In this document: positions 5,608 to 5,723 of the stretch, one piece after another
Numbering within the stretch: position 1 is the first letter of the stretch
Layout: each line of letters opens with the position of its first letter
The notes under the pieces: model-generated
The model's database searches: none
What the model was told of the DNA's origin: nothing
Seen by the model: the letters and a program-made list of their open reading frames with translations, nothing else
Made by a program: the position numbers and the translations under genes
Assembly (NCBI GenBank): GCA_016462305.1
Contig: JAEMTM010000114.1
Coordinates: forward strand, 1 to 5,723
Source: Sphingomonadaceae bacterium
GTDB taxonomy: Bacteria > Pseudomonadota > Alphaproteobacteria > Sphingomonadales > Sphingomonadaceae
DNA length: 5,723 nt
Reading direction: 5' to 3'

Positions 5608-5723
5608 TCACCGCATATCGCACGGCACGAAGAAATAGTCGATTGCGCTTGGCTGTGGGGCGTCCCTGCCGCCATCGCACACGGCGATGCTGGACAATAT
5701 GCTGTCGGCAAGCTCGATTGGGG
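5608..5723 (-). CDS. 3' end of an unidentified gene upstream of lysE-type exporter
   Basis: On the minus strand a frame is open from the window edge to TGA (5610-5608) and encodes 37 residues: PIELADSILSSIAVCD, GGRDAPQPSAIDYFF and VPCDMR. By my hand count about three quarters of the codons end in G or C, more than in the plus-strand frame through the same bases. The composition looks protein-like. The stop sits one base before the exporter's GTG start, the spacing expected of co-transcribed, coupled genes. I do not recognise the family from this fragment. It could be a chance frame because only 37 codons are visible. Confidence 0.5.
   Translation of the reverse strand, partial: PIELADSILSSIAVCDGGRDAPQPSAIDYFFVPCDMR

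Noticed and set aside
5607..5711. N-terminal extension of the exporter to a TTG at 5711
   Set aside because: The extra 35 residues are unlike any LysE-family N-terminus, and the region is better read as the end of the upstream gene in another frame.
5611..5723. Plus-strand open frame at the right edge (HEEIVDCAWLWG...)
   Set aside because: It continues backward antisense to the exporter with no start codon or ribosome binding site, and has lower G/C at third positions than the minus-strand frame over the same bases.
1..5723. A new defence, mobile or biosynthetic system
   Set aside because: I looked for recombinase, toxin-antitoxin, nuclease and synthase signatures, long repeats and target-site duplications and saw none; the window is ordinary metabolic and transport content.

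Overview
The window looks like chromosomal DNA from an alphaproteobacterium, most likely of the Sphingomonadales. I infer this from protein style and gene layout, not from a marker gene. It carries a divergent pair made of an isocitrate lyase gene and a ScfR/RamB-type regulator gene, a 3-hydroxybutyrate dehydrogenase, and moderately GC-rich coding sequence. No mobile element, CRISPR array, tRNA or rRNA was seen.

Layout from left to right. The 3' end of a GntR/YtrA-type regulator gene (+, 1-270) converges on scfR (-, 289-1704). A 148-bp divergent control region (1705-1852) separates scfR from aceA (+, 1853-3454). Twelve bases after aceA comes a 52-codon gene (+, 3467-3625) with a strong ribosome binding site. 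A perfect small hairpin and then a clear intrinsic terminator (3668-3697) close that unit. bdhA (-, about 3724-4509) lies tail to tail with it. Beyond the bdhA promoter region is the C-terminal remnant of an FMN-dependent L-lactate/2-hydroxy-acid dehydrogenase gene (+, about 4705-4995), which has lost its front three quarters. A LysE/RhtB-family exporter gene (-, 4992-5606) meets that remnant stop to stop. The exporter gene starts one base after the end of another minus-strand gene that runs off the right edge (5608-5723).

How the genes fit together. AceA makes glyoxylate and succinate from isocitrate, which lets cells grow on acetyl-CoA. The ScfR/RamB family is known to control such genes in response to short-chain acyl-CoA. 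BdhA turns 3-hydroxybutyrate, the monomer of the storage polymer PHB, into acetoacetate and so feeds acetyl-CoA. The lactate dehydrogenase remnant would also have fed pyruvate and acetyl-CoA. The region therefore reads as a small 'C2/C4 carbon use' neighbourhood, partly decayed, next to an unrelated export unit. No malate synthase gene is present.

I found no clearly new multi-gene system. The points most worth following are the repeated ACATTACA sites in the aceA-scfR control region, the small protein co-transcribed with aceA, the hairpin in front of the terminator, and the dehydrogenase remnant.
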